50,167 nt of DNA from an uncultured Chryseobacterium sp. (GCA_913776245.1 CAJYLO010000019.1:1-50167); one strand, 5' to 3'; counted from the first letter of the stretch, positions 33,944 to 42,780 are shown. Notes: a model not told the origin generated them from the sequence alone. Translations and numbers: made by a program.

Positions 33944-34816
33944 ATGAAACATTATAGTCCGGTTTTAGAATCTGTAAGTCCTGATGTGGGAAGCAGTTTT
34001 ACTTGTCTCAAATATCTTCGTGATGAAAATATAAAGACCAATTTCTGGCATTATCACCCGGAAATTGAGCTTATTTTTGTTTACAAAGGCTCTGGTAAAA
34101 GGCAAATAGGCAGTAATATTTCTTATTTTACAGATGGCGATCTGATTCTTATAGGAAGTAATCTTCCGCATTGCGGGATGACGAATGAGAACACAAAAAA
34201 TGAGTACGAAGTGGTGATTCAGTTTTCCAAAGAATTTGTTGGACAGGATTTTTGGAAGGCTGTAGAAATGACCCGGATTTCTGCCTTGCTGGAAAAAGCA
34301 AAAAGCGGAATTGTTTTCGGGGAAGATTTCAAAAAAGCTGTGAAACCAAAAATTGATTCATTGACAGAATCTCATTCTCTGAACAAGTTGCTTCTCCTGA
34401 TTGAAATTCTGAATCAGATGTCACTGACTCAAGATTATAAAATCTTGAACGCTTCCAAATATTATCTGCAAACCCAGAAAGAAGATAATGACCGGATTAA
34501 TGTTATATTCAACTATGTAAAAGATCATTTTAAAGAACAGATTACCTTGGAAACTGTAGCAGAATTAGCCAATATGACGGTTCCTTCCTTTTGCCGTTAT
34601 TTCAAAAAAATAACTAATAAAACCTTTACGCAGTTTGTCAATGAATACCGGATTACACACGCAATGAAACTGCTGGCTGAACAACCGATGAGCATTACGG
34701 AAGTCTGTTTTGACAGTGGTTTTAACAATTTCAGTTATTTCAATAAGACGTTCAAAGAACATACTCAGAAGAGTCCGTCACAATACCGGAAGGAGTTTAG
34801 CAATATTCTGGCTTGA
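33944..34816 (+). CDS. AraC-family transcriptional regulator with cupin sensor
   Basis: A 290-residue regulator. The N-terminal half is a cupin-type sensor (FWHYHPEIELIFVYKGSGKRQIG, GDLILIGSNLPHCG), with histidines that could bind a metal or sugar ligand. The C-terminal half has the two AraC helix-turn-helix units: LETVAELANMTVPSFCRYFK and ITEVCFDSGFNNFSYFNKTF, then the usual QKSPSQYRKEF ending. The effector is unknown; such cupin-AraC proteins often sense sugars. It is convergent with the Tat aminotransferase, with only four bases between stops. Confidence 0.9.
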   Translation: MKHYSPVLESVSPDVGSSFTCLKYLRDENIKTNFWHYHPEIELIFVYKGSGKRQIGSNISYFTDGDLILIGSNLPHCGMTNENTKNEYEVVIQFSKEFVGQDFWKAVEMTRISALLEKAKSGIVFGEDFKKAVKPKIDSLTESHSLNKLLLLIEILNQMSLTQDYKILNASKYYLQTQKEDNDRINVIFNYVKDHFKEQITLETVAELANMTVPSFCRYFKKITNKTFTQFVNEYRITHAMKLLAEQPMSITEVCFDSGFNNFSYFNKTFKEHTQKSPSQYRKEFSNILA

Positions 34817-34820
34817 TAAA

Positions 34821-35924
34821 TTAAGAAATCACATCAAAGTATTTTCGCATTTCTTCCATTGTCCCCAAACTAATCCGTGTCCATTTTCCGCTGTCTTCAT
34901 AGGTTTTTCCGCCAAGGATTTTGGCATCTTTCAACTTCTTAAAATAATCATCTTTATAATTTTCCAGCGAAAAATAAACAAAATTCGCGGATGACGGAAT
35001 GGTTTTGATTCCCTTTTTGTTAAATTCCGAAATCGTAAAATCTTTTACTTTTTGATTACTATCCAAAACCTTATTTATAAATTCCTGGTCATCCATTGCT
35101 GCAATTGCACCAGCCATTGTCACCACACTGATTTCCGCACCACTCCAGCTTTGCAGTTTTTTCAGATTACCGATCATTTCCGGATGTCCGATGGCATAAC
35201 CCAATCTTGCACCGGCAAATCCGTAAAGCTTTGAAAAAGTCCTTGTAACAATCAGATTTTTATGTTGATTAACCAGATCTGCCAAAGATTTCTGTTTGGT
35301 AAATTCAATATAAGCTTCATCTACCAGAATTGTGATGTTTTCTGAAACCGAATTGATAAAAGTTTCTATTTCCTGTCTGGAAAGCAAATCGCCGGTTGGA
35401 TTATTCGGATTGCAAATGTAAATGAGTTTCGTGTCTTTTTGGATCGATTTTTTTATTCTCTCTAAGTCGATTTTCTTTTGTTCAGTCAATGGAATGACGG
35501 ATTTGGACATTCCCAGAAATTCGGCAATTGGCTCAAAAATGGTGAAGGACGGATTCGGAATTATAAAATGACCTTTGTTTATGGAAACATATTTGGTAAT
35601 CAGTTCCAGCAGATAAGAAGAACCGGCAGAGACCAGTATATTCTCTTTTTTGACGTGATTATTTCCGGCAATTTTCTCACAAAGAACATCAGCAAAACGA
35701 AAATCATACATCGATGATGCGCTGAGATTTTTCTGCATTGCTTCCAATGCTTTTGGCGAAGTCCCGAATGGATTTTCATTAAAACATAACCGAATTGTAG
35801 AATTTTCCTTGATCAAATCCTGAAAATAAGGTGTATCTCTCGCAAAAAATTCCAATGGCGAAAGTGTGAGCGCTGCGCTTCCAAGGAAAGCCATTTTCAG
35901 CCAGTTTCTTCTGTTGATATGCAT
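34821..35924 (-). CDS. Tat-exported PLP aminotransferase, HisC-like fold
   Basis: A 367-residue aminotransferase related to histidinol-phosphate aminotransferase. PLP contacts are in SAGSSYLLEL, YICNPNNPTGDLL, LVDEAYIEFT and the Schiff-base K232 in TRTFSKLYGFAGARLGY; the C-terminal substrate arginine may be in WTRISLGT. Unusually, it begins MHINRRNWLKMAFLGSAALT, a twin-arginine signal (RRNWLK then a hydrophobic stretch), so it should be exported folded with its cofactor. No his operon is nearby, so histidine synthesis is unlikely. The periplasmic substrate is unknown. Confidence 0.85.
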   Translation of the reverse strand: MHINRRNWLKMAFLGSAALTLSPLEFFARDTPYFQDLIKENSTIRLCFNENPFGTSPKALEAMQKNLSASSMYDFRFADVLCEKIAGNNHVKKENILVSAGSSYLLELITKYVSINKGHFIIPNPSFTIFEPIAEFLGMSKSVIPLTEQKKIDLERIKKSIQKDTKLIYICNPNNPTGDLLSRQEIETFINSVSENITILVDEAYIEFTKQKSLADLVNQHKNLIVTRTFSKLYGFAGARLGYAIGHPEMIGNLKKLQSWSGAEISVVTMAGAIAAMDDQEFINKVLDSNQKVKDFTISEFNKKGIKTIPSSANFVYFSLENYKDDYFKKLKDAKILGGKTYEDSGKWTRISLGTMEEMRKYFDVIS

Positions 35925-35990
35925 ATCGGAAAATTATTTCTCCGAATTTAAACATTTTATAATATTACAAAATAATATTAAACTATTAAT

Positions 35991-37553
35991 TTAATTCACT
36001 ACAACAGCTTTATAATCATTCAGTTTTCCTAATCTATTCACAGACCTTACAACAATTGTGGACAATTTTTTTCCATTAGATTCAGAAGGAACGATTTTGG
36101 ACAACAGCTCTGGAGAAAGGATTTCTGTTTGCCAATTATTGCCATATTTCAGGTATAAGACGTAGGACAATGCTTCAGCTTGTTTATTCCAAATCAATAA
36201 AAAATTGCCTTGCTGTTTTTTCCAGGTGACATCCAACTCCGGCAGATCTTTTGAAGACAGCCATTTGGTCTCAGGAATCAGAGCTTTATCTTTATATACA
36301 CTGAGCTTCAGTTCATCCTGCATTGCTTTGCTTTTAGTGATTCCCGCAATGCTCCAATGCACTTCGCCTGTATTATTTTTCACGATTTGTCTTGTGACTT
36401 CTATTTCTCTTGCAATTTCTGAAACAGGATTCGAAGATTTTACAGCAACTGTATTAAGCCCAGGCCAAAGATGGCGGCCTTTCATATTTTCATCATTCCA
36501 CCATTGCAAAAGAAGTGGAAAGCTTTGTCCTGCTGATTCAATCGGCCAGTACAATTGTGGCGTGAAATAATCGATCCAGCCTTGATTCAGCCAAAGTTTT
36601 GCATCAGCATACAATTCATCGTACTGAGAAGACCCTTTAATTCCTGCAGGAAAACCCGGTTTCCATATTCCAAAAGGACTGATCCCGAATTTAACATCAT
36701 TTTTCTGAGCCTTGATCTCATCATAGATTCTTTTCACAAATTTATTGACATTGGCTCTTCGCCAGTCTGCCCGTGAAAGCGTTCCGCCGGACTTTTGATA
36801 AACTGTCCAGGACTTGTAGTCCGGGAAATCCTTGCCACCATTATATTCGGCATAAGGATAAAAATAATCATCGAAATGAATTCCGTCCACATCATATCTG
36901 GAAACAATATCTTTTACCACGTTAGATGCCTGATTTTGTGTCCGGTCATCAGCCGGATCGAACCAATACATTCCGTTCTGAAGTTTGACAACATTTTCTG
37001 GCGATTTCTTAACCATTGATTCTGATGAAATTGCACCACCATTGGAATGATGAGCTCGAAACGGATTAAGCCACGCGTGGAATTCCAAGCCACGTTTGTG
37101 AGATTCTTCTATCCAAAATTCTAAAGGATCATATTCCGGATAAGGCGATCTGCCGGTTTGTCCGGTTAAAAAATAAGACCAAGGTTCGTGCGGGCTTTTA
37201 TACAAAGCATCTGCGGATGGGCGAATTTGTAAGATCACCGCATTGAAATTCAAATTTACCAATAAATCCAAAAGCTGAATCGCCTCTTGTTTTTGTTGAT
37301 CTGTGGAAAGATTGTTCCGGGAAGGCCAATTGATATTTGCAACTGAGGCGATCCAAACCGCTCTGAACTCTCTTTTGACTTCCGGCAGATTGATGTTGTT
37401 CAAGCCTGTAATTGGTTTAGGCGGTGTTTTGATTTCTGTTTTTGCAACAGGTTTATTATTTCCAGGTTTTGTGACAGATTTTTTGGTTTTGGTAGCACAG
37501 GAAACAACAAAAACTGCCAGCAAAAATATTTTGATAAAAGATTTTAAACGCAT
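35991..37553 (-). CDS. GHL10-type glycoside hydrolase lipoprotein (YngK-like)
   Basis: A predicted cell-envelope glycosidase of 520 residues. I use the ATG at 37553 (MRLKSFIKIFLLAVFVVSC), which gives a lipoprotein signal with lipobox VVSC and then a Lys/Thr/Pro-rich linker to about residue 60. The GHL10 TIM-barrel domain starts at REFRAVWIASVANINWPSR and contains FNAVILQIRPSADALY, EFHAWLNPFRAHH and DGIHFDDYFYPY, in which the acidic residues are likely catalytic. A C-terminal fibronectin-III-like strand region follows (SYVLYLKYGNNW). Family members may cut peptidoglycan-related glycans. A consensus promoter stands right at its start. Confidence 0.87.
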   Translation of the reverse strand: MRLKSFIKIFLLAVFVVSCATKTKKSVTKPGNNKPVAKTEIKTPPKPITGLNNINLPEVKREFRAVWIASVANINWPSRNNLSTDQQKQEAIQLLDLLVNLNFNAVILQIRPSADALYKSPHEPWSYFLTGQTGRSPYPEYDPLEFWIEESHKRGLEFHAWLNPFRAHHSNGGAISSESMVKKSPENVVKLQNGMYWFDPADDRTQNQASNVVKDIVSRYDVDGIHFDDYFYPYAEYNGGKDFPDYKSWTVYQKSGGTLSRADWRRANVNKFVKRIYDEIKAQKNDVKFGISPFGIWKPGFPAGIKGSSQYDELYADAKLWLNQGWIDYFTPQLYWPIESAGQSFPLLLQWWNDENMKGRHLWPGLNTVAVKSSNPVSEIAREIEVTRQIVKNNTGEVHWSIAGITKSKAMQDELKLSVYKDKALIPETKWLSSKDLPELDVTWKKQQGNFLLIWNKQAEALSYVLYLKYGNNWQTEILSPELLSKIVPSESNGKKLSTIVVRSVNRLGKLNDYKAVVVN

Positions 37554-37559
37554 AGTCTG

Positions 37560-37590
37560 CAAAACTAAAGGATAAAATCAGAAATACAAA
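37560..37590 (-). promoter_or_regulatory. consensus promoter of the GHL10 gene
   Basis: On the minus strand TTTG (37590-37587), a 19-base spacer and TAGTTTTG (37567-37560) match the full TTTG-N19-TAnnTTTG consensus. The ATG at 37553 lies six bases further, so the leader should be zero to three bases. Confidence 0.75.
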
Positions 37591-37617
37591 AAAGCATCCG
37601 AATAATTGGATGCTTTT
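37586..37617 (-). terminator. terminator after purU
   Basis: AAAAGCATCC (37590-37599) and GGATGCTTTT (37608-37617) form a ten-base stem with an eight-base loop; the minus strand continues into TTTTTT. It overlaps the -33 element of the next gene. Confidence 0.82.
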
Positions 37618-37635
37618 ATAATTTATTAACTTTTT

Positions 37636-38469
37636 TTATTCAAAAATAATGGTCTTATTTCCGTCGATAAAAACCTTGTCTTCAAAAACCAGTTTCAATG
37701 CATTGGCCAAAACAATTCGTTCTACATCTTTTCCCATTTTGGCGAGGTCTTTTGCTGTTTTGGAATGGCTTACTTTGATAATATCCTGATAAATAATCGG
37801 ACCTTCATCCAGATCATCGGTCACGAAATGTGCAGTTGCTCCTATGATTTTTACACCTCTGTTAAAGGCCTGTTTGTAGGGATTGGCACCAATAAAAGCG
37901 GGAAGAAATGAATGATGGATATTGATAATTTTTGCCGAGTAATCTTTTACAAAACCTGGAGAAAGGATTCTCATGAATTTTGCCAGAACCAAATAATCGA
38001 AATTAAAATCTTCGATTTTTTTCCTGATTTGATTCTCGTGCTCTTCTCTTGTTATATTTTTGGCAGGAATATGGAAAAAAGGAATGTCGAATTTTTCGGT
38101 GAGATCTTTCAGATTATCGTGATTGCCAATAACAGCAAGAATATTAAAATTAAGATCTTTGAATTGGTTTCTTATGAGAAGATCGGAAAGGCAATGATGT
38201 TCCTTTGTGACCAAGACAATGATATTTTTACTTTCATTTTTGCTGAGTTCAATAGAACATTCTCCCAACTGTTTTCTAAGCTGATTAATCACAGTTTCAG
38301 GATCGGCAATCCCGGCGACTTCAGTTCGCATAAAGAACAATGCTTTTTCATTATCTACGAATTCATCATTTTTAATAATGTTTAGTCCGTTTTCCAGAAG
38401 TATCTCGGATATTCTGTAAACAAGACCTTTCTCGTCTTTACAGGTAATTTTTATGGTGAATTTTTTCAT
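37636..38469 (-). CDS. purU: formyltetrahydrofolate deformylase
   Basis: PurU hydrolyses 10-formyltetrahydrofolate to formate and tetrahydrofolate, which balances one-carbon pools and can feed formate to purine synthesis. The 277-residue protein has an N-terminal ACT domain (KITCKDEKGLVYRISEILLE to about residue 80) and a formyltransferase-like domain. NIHHSFLPAFIGANPY holds the catalytic Asn-His pair, and ATAHFVTDDLDEGPII the conserved Asp. The ACT domain separates it from PurN. It starts at the ATG at 38469, downstream of typA and its terminator on the same strand. Confidence 0.95.
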   Translation of the reverse strand: MKKFTIKITCKDEKGLVYRISEILLENGLNIIKNDEFVDNEKALFFMRTEVAGIADPETVINQLRKQLGECSIELSKNESKNIIVLVTKEHHCLSDLLIRNQFKDLNFNILAVIGNHDNLKDLTEKFDIPFFHIPAKNITREEHENQIRKKIEDFNFDYLVLAKFMRILSPGFVKDYSAKIINIHHSFLPAFIGANPYKQAFNRGVKIIGATAHFVTDDLDEGPIIYQDIIKVSHSKTAKDLAKMGKDVERIVLANALKLVFEDKVFIDGNKTIIFE

Positions 38470-38487
38470 TGTGTGTTTAGTATTTAA

Positions 38488-38516
38488 TTTAAAAAGTCCC
38501 CATAACTGAGGACTTT
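38488..38516 (-). terminator. terminator after typA
   Basis: AAAGTCC (38493-38499) and GGACTTT (38510-38516) form a seven-base stem with a ten-base loop, and the minus strand goes on into a short T-run (TTTTTAAATT). It separates typA from purU. Confidence 0.7.
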
Positions 38517-38529
38517 AAAATTATCAGGA

Positions 38530-40338
38530 TTAAGCTTTCGCCTGTCTTTCCAATCTTTTTCTTTCTTCTTCGGAAAGGATTTTCTTTCTCATACGGATGA
38601 AGTTTGGTGTAACTTCAATCGCTTCATCGGCCTGGATATATTCCATACATTCTTCCAGAGAGAATAAGATCTTCGGTGCAACACCGGTATCTTTATCTTT
38701 TCCGGCTGCACGCATATTATTCAGCTGTTTGGCTTCAACAATATTCACAACCAAATCTCCCGGTTTGTTTTGCTCGCCTACAATCATTCCGGTGTAGATT
38801 TCCTCACCCGGATCCACGAAGAACTTACCTCTGTCCTGTAGTTTGTTAATTGAATATTCTGTAGCAGGTCCTTGGGTTTTACTAACCAATACACCATTAT
38901 TCCTTCCCGGAATTGCACCTTTGAAAGGCTTATATTCTGTGAAACGGTGCGCCATAATTGCTTCACCTGCAGTTGCTGTCAACATCTGGGAACGCAGCCC
39001 GATCAATCCTCTGGAAGGAATCTCGAATTCCATATGCTGCATCTCACCTTTAGTTTCCATAATATGAAGGTCACCTTTTCTCTGAGTAGCCAAATCGATA
39101 ACTCTGGAAGCAAATTCTTCCGGAACATCAACTACCAAAGATTCATAAGGCTCCAATTTCTGACCGTTTTCATCTTCTTTCAAGATAACTTGTGGCTGAC
39201 CAATCGTCATTTCATAACCTTCTCTTCGCATTGTTTCAATCAAAACCGACAAGTGAAGAATACCTCTACCGAAAACTAAGAAAGTGTTCGCATCATCTGT
39301 CTGCTGAACTCTTAATGCCAGGTTTTTCTCTAATTCCTTAGTTAATCTTTCTTTAAGGTGATTTGATGTCACATATTTACCATCTTTACCGAAGAAAGGC
39401 GAATTGTTGATAGAGAATGTCATATTCAATGTCGGCTCATCAATCGCAGTTCTTTCCAATGGCTCAGGATTTTCCAGGTCAACAAAAGAATCACCGATCT
39501 GGAAAGCGTCGAAACCTACAACAGCACAGATATCACCTGCACCAACTTCAGTTACTTTTTTCTTTCCAAGACCTTCGAAAACGTAAAGTTCTTTTACTTT
39601 CCCTTTCACAATTTTTCCGTCTGCCTGTGCAAGACCGATCCATTGAGATTCCTTGATTTCCCCTCTGGTTACTTTTCCGATTGCGATTCTTCCCAAGAAA
39701 GAAGAATAATCAAGAGAAGTAATTTGCATTTGCAGATTACCTTCGGTTACTTTAGGTTCTGGAACGTATTGTAAAATCCCGTCCAATAATGGGAAAATAT
39801 TATCAGTTTGTTCTAATGAAGTGTTGAACCAGCCTTGTTTGGATGACCCGTAAAATGTTGGGAAATCCAACTGCTCTTCTGTTGCATCCAGGTTGAAGAA
39901 CAAGTCAAAAACCTGATCGTGAACTTCGTCCGGACGACAGTTTGGCTTATCAACTTTGTTGATAACAACCAAAGGTCTTAGGCCTAATTCCAAAGCTTTT
40001 TGAAGTACGAATCTCGTCTGTGGCATTGGTCCTTCGAAGGCATCTACCAACAAGATTACACCATCAGCCATTTTAAGAACTCTTTCTACCTCACCACCAA
40101 AATCGGCGTGACCAGGAGTATCAATTACATTGATTTTTGTGTCTTTGTAATTTACAGAGATGTTTTTTGAAAGAATGGTAATTCCTCTTTCTCTTTCAAG
40201 ATCGTTGTTATCCATAATCAACTCACCACTTTCCTGATTCTCTCTGAAAATGTTGGTTGCGTGAATAATTTTGTCAACCAAAGTTGTTTTTCCGTGGTCA
40301 ACGTGTGCGATAATCGCTATATTTCTAATGTTTTGCAT
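38530..40338 (-). CDS. typA: ribosome-associated GTPase TypA/BipA
   Basis: A translation-factor-like GTPase that binds ribosomes and helps growth under stress, including cold. The 602-residue protein has the G motifs AHVDHGKTTLVD (G1), ERERGITI (G2), DTPGHADFGGEV (G3) and VINKVDKPN (G4) at the N-terminus. Elongation-factor-like beta barrels and EF-G-like domains follow, and the BipA-specific C-terminal region holds SRGLIGLRSQMLTATAGEA and NNMRAAGKDKD. Length is normal. A TACATTTG element 19 bases before the ATG is a likely promoter. Confidence 0.96.
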   Translation of the reverse strand: MQNIRNIAIIAHVDHGKTTLVDKIIHATNIFRENQESGELIMDNNDLERERGITILSKNISVNYKDTKINVIDTPGHADFGGEVERVLKMADGVILLVDAFEGPMPQTRFVLQKALELGLRPLVVINKVDKPNCRPDEVHDQVFDLFFNLDATEEQLDFPTFYGSSKQGWFNTSLEQTDNIFPLLDGILQYVPEPKVTEGNLQMQITSLDYSSFLGRIAIGKVTRGEIKESQWIGLAQADGKIVKGKVKELYVFEGLGKKKVTEVGAGDICAVVGFDAFQIGDSFVDLENPEPLERTAIDEPTLNMTFSINNSPFFGKDGKYVTSNHLKERLTKELEKNLALRVQQTDDANTFLVFGRGILHLSVLIETMRREGYEMTIGQPQVILKEDENGQKLEPYESLVVDVPEEFASRVIDLATQRKGDLHIMETKGEMQHMEFEIPSRGLIGLRSQMLTATAGEAIMAHRFTEYKPFKGAIPGRNNGVLVSKTQGPATEYSINKLQDRGKFFVDPGEEIYTGMIVGEQNKPGDLVVNIVEAKQLNNMRAAGKDKDTGVAPKILFSLEECMEYIQADEAIEVTPNFIRMRKKILSEEERKRLERQAKA

Positions 40339-40356
40339 ATCCGTTTTTTACGCGTG

Positions 40357-40364
40357 CAAATGTA
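40357..40364 (-). promoter_or_regulatory. -7 promoter element for typA
   Basis: The minus strand reads TACATTTG, fitting TAnnTTTG, and the ATG at 40338 follows 18 bases on. No -33 TTG is seen. Confidence 0.5.
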
Positions 40365-40463
40365 GTGAATTTTTGTGGGATGATGAACTGTGATTCAATT
40401 ATTTTTAAAAATAGGGCTAAATAATTAATATCTAATTAAAGCTTTGTTAATCAATAAATTAAA

Positions 40464-41627
40464 TCAAAGGCTTCTTAGGATTTCTTTTCCATTAACAGAT
40501 TGCGTGAAAATCAGGTAATGATTTCCGCCGTCATTCAGCTTGTATTTTTTCTTGATGTCTTCCGGTTTCAAAGGATAATTTTTGGAAATGATATTATACT
40601 TCTCTCCTTTTTTTAAATCCTTGGCTTCGATTTTTTCGATTTGTAAAACGCGTCCCGGGAAATTTTCAGCTTTATGTTCTGAAGTATAAAAATGAGTATT
40701 GGGATGAAGTTTTTTCAATCCGAATCGTTCCGAAATGATATTAAATGCACCAGCTTTCAGAATTGAATTATTTGGAATATAAAGAAAATCCAGGCTTTCT
40801 GAGAATTCTGATTTTGCGAATTTTTCATCAGTGGAATTGAATAAAAATTCCGGTTCATCAGATTCCAGATTTACACAAAGAATCTGAATGTCTTCATTCT
40901 TTGTTCTTTGCTCTTTATTCTCAATAATTAATAAAAGTTCTTTGACTTCATTTCTAACGGCAATAATTTGAATTTCACTAATGTTTTTCAATTCAGAAAT
41001 CAAATATGAAATATCAATCAATGGCGATAATTTCACCATAATTTTATCTGAAATTGAATGTAATTTTTCTTCTATTTCTAATAAATTTGGTGATAAATCT
41101 TCAAGCAGGAATTTCTTTTTATTCTGTTGGTCACGTCTAGCCGGATCCAGATAAATGACATCAAATTTTTGCTGATTATTTTCTAAAAATACTTCCAGAT
41201 TTTCATTGATAAAAAGGGCTTTTCGATTTAATCTGTTCCAATTATTCTCAACAATTGAAATCAGTTCCGGGTTTTGTTCAATCAAAGTAACTTCCTCAAA
41301 ATCCTTTGATAAAAAATAAGCATCAATCCCGAATCCGCAAGTCAAATCGAGAAAAGATTTTCCTCTGAGATCCTGAGCTTTATATTCTGCTGTTGATTGT
41401 GACGAGGCCTGTTCCAGATTGAGATTTGGCGGAAAGACAATTCCTTCCTCCAACAGAAACGGAAATTTTTTTTCGGCTGTTTTTTTACCTTTTATCTGCT
41501 GTACGATTTCTGCCATTAAAACATCTGTAAATGGCGATTTTCTCAATAATAAATGATTTAAATCAGAATTGAGATTCTGATATATAAAATCCTGAATTTC
41601 AGTTATAAGTAATTTTATAAAAGACAT
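40464..41627 (-). CDS. PG_1098-type SAM methyltransferase with THUMP-like domain
   Basis: A 387-residue predicted RNA methyltransferase of a type widespread in Bacteroidetes (the PG_1098 family). The central Rossmann domain has SFLDLTCGFGIDAYFLS and motif IV IYLDPARRDQQNKK, and the C-terminal third is a THUMP-like region (LKAGAFNIISERFGLKKLHP onward, ending near DGGNHYLIFTQ). The LDPARRD motif marks this family. A run of heptamer units at 40897-40924 encodes a low-complexity insertion ENKEQRTKNED in the middle. The RNA target is unknown. Confidence 0.83.
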   Translation of the reverse strand: MSFIKLLITEIQDFIYQNLNSDLNHLLLRKSPFTDVLMAEIVQQIKGKKTAEKKFPFLLEEGIVFPPNLNLEQASSQSTAEYKAQDLRGKSFLDLTCGFGIDAYFLSKDFEEVTLIEQNPELISIVENNWNRLNRKALFINENLEVFLENNQQKFDVIYLDPARRDQQNKKKFLLEDLSPNLLEIEEKLHSISDKIMVKLSPLIDISYLISELKNISEIQIIAVRNEVKELLLIIENKEQRTKNEDIQILCVNLESDEPEFLFNSTDEKFAKSEFSESLDFLYIPNNSILKAGAFNIISERFGLKKLHPNTHFYTSEHKAENFPGRVLQIEKIEAKDLKKGEKYNIISKNYPLKPEDIKKKYKLNDGGNHYLIFTQSVNGKEILRSL

Positions 41628-41674
41628 TGATTTTTTATAAATTATAGATCATATAATCCAGATCTTTAAATCTT

Positions 41675-42013
41675 TTAAGCTTTCCTGCTTTCATTAATAA
41701 TTTTCTCGCGGTGTTTTTTGCCCCAATCCTGAATATGAACCAATACAGGTTTTAATGTAAGACCATATTCGGTCATTTCATATTCTACCGTCACCGGAAC
41801 AGTTGCAATAGCCGTTCTGGTTATCAGCCCGTTTATTTCCAAATCTTTTAGTTCAAGACTAAGCATTTTGGGTGTAATCTTTCCGATATCTCCCAATAAG
41901 TCTTTAAATCTCTTTTTTCCGCTGCATAAGCTATATAAAATGGGAAACTTCCATTTTCCGCCAATAACTTCCAGTGCATCCATTACCGGCTGAATTTCTA
42001 TTTTCTCTTGCAT
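41675..42013 (-). CDS. HxlR-family transcriptional regulator 1
   Basis: A 112-residue winged-helix repressor-type protein. It has the HxlR hallmark ALEVIGGKWKFPILYSLCSGKKRFKDL, then LSLELKDLEINGLITRTA and VEYEMTEYGLTLKPVL. It has one cysteine, C30, in the helix before the recognition helix, but not the N-terminal cysteine used by quinone-sensing relatives such as YodB. It is divergent from the cysteine hydrolase gene, and the two promoters interleave, so it probably controls both. The signal is unknown; electrophiles are a fair guess from context. Confidence 0.88.
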   Translation of the reverse strand: MQEKIEIQPVMDALEVIGGKWKFPILYSLCSGKKRFKDLLGDIGKITPKMLSLELKDLEINGLITRTAIATVPVTVEYEMTEYGLTLKPVLVHIQDWGKKHREKIINESRKA

Positions 42014-42041
42014 TACCTATTATTTAAATAACTATATCAAA

Positions 42042-42055
42042 GTATACTAATATAC
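42042..42055. promoter_or_regulatory. possible HxlR operator GTATA-CTAA-TATAC
   Basis: GTATA (42042-42046) and TATAC (42051-42055) form a five-base inverted repeat with a four-base spacer, just downstream of the likely HxlR start site. Binding here would block the regulator gene. Assignment is weak because the arms are short and AT-rich. Confidence 0.3.
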
Positions 42056-42069
42056 ATTTTATACACTTA

Positions 42070-42103
42070 TTGCAAAAGTATAGTAAGCATTTTAATTTTG
42101 CAA
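42070..42103. promoter_or_regulatory. interleaved divergent promoters
   Basis: For the plus strand, TTG (42070-42072), a 20-base spacer and TAATTTTG (42093-42100). For the minus strand, TTG (42103-42101), a 20-base spacer and TACTTTTG (42080-42073). Each -7 lies next to the other's -33. They serve the cysteine hydrolase and the HxlR regulator, which must compete for RNA polymerase. Confidence 0.75.
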
Positions 42104-42127
42104 TACATTTTTAAAATAACAAAACGA

Positions 42128-42721
42128 ATGAATACAACAAAATTCACATCAGACAATACAGCTTTATTGCTTATAGATCACCAAGTGGGAACAATGAAAC
42201 TCATCAAAAATATTCCCCTGGAAGAAGTTGAAAAGAAAACACTGGCTTTGGCGAAAATGGCAAAGGTTCTAAATATTCCTGTTATATTTACAAGCAGTCA
42301 GGAATATGCCGCACAAGGACCTTTAATGCCCGCATTAGCAGAAATTCTTCCTGAGGCATTCGAAAAAAGAATAAAAAGAGAAGGAATTGTAAACTGTTGG
42401 GAGCATACAGACTTTCGGGATGCAGTTTTGGCTACGGGAAAGAAAAATTTAATTATGGCAGGAGTAACAACGGATGTGTGTCTTGTTTATCCGGCTATCA
42501 GTGCTGTTGAAGAAGGTTTTAATGTACAGGCTGTAATGGATGCATCCGGTTCTCCGTTTGATTTAAGTGAAAACCTAAGCCAGCAGAGAATGGCAAAAGC
42601 AGGAGTTGTTCTAACTGCCACTAATACGCTTATGGCAGAAATTGCTGAAGATTGGGCAAGACCGGAAGGCGGAGAATTATTAGGAATCTTGTTTTCTGAT
42701 GTTCTACCGTCTATGGCATAA
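42128..42721 (+). CDS. isochorismatase-like cysteine hydrolase
   Basis: A 197-residue cytosolic hydrolase of the isochorismatase superfamily. The catalytic triad reads D17 in LLIDHQVG, a lysine in FEKRIKREGIVN, and the nucleophile C118 in VTTDVCLVYPAISA. The family spans isochorismatases, nicotinamidases and YcaC-like proteins; LIDHQVGTMKLIKNI points toward the YcaC side. I start it at the ATG at 42128; the longer frame begins inside the promoter. It is divergent from an HxlR regulator, precedes the pirin gene, and its substrate is unknown. Confidence 0.87.
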   Translation: MNTTKFTSDNTALLLIDHQVGTMKLIKNIPLEEVEKKTLALAKMAKVLNIPVIFTSSQEYAAQGPLMPALAEILPEAFEKRIKREGIVNCWEHTDFRDAVLATGKKNLIMAGVTTDVCLVYPAISAVEEGFNVQAVMDASGSPFDLSENLSQQRMAKAGVVLTATNTLMAEIAEDWARPEGGELLGILFSDVLPSMA

Positions 42722-42727
42722 ATTAAG

Positions 42728-42766
42728 AATAAATGAGTCCTTAATTTAAGGATTCATTTATTTTTT
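42728..42766 (+). terminator. terminator between cysteine hydrolase and pirin genes
   Basis: Arms 42728-42744 and 42746-42762 are complementary apart from one G-T pair, and a T-run follows (42761-42766). The innermost bases must open to form a loop. Pirin starts 14 bases later, so some readthrough or a separate promoter is needed. Confidence 0.75.
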
Positions 42767-42780
42767 AAAATAACTTTTTT

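Noticed and set aside
38872..39279. 135-codon plus-strand frame inside typA
   Set aside because: It is antisense to highly conserved typA sequence and has no recognisable features.
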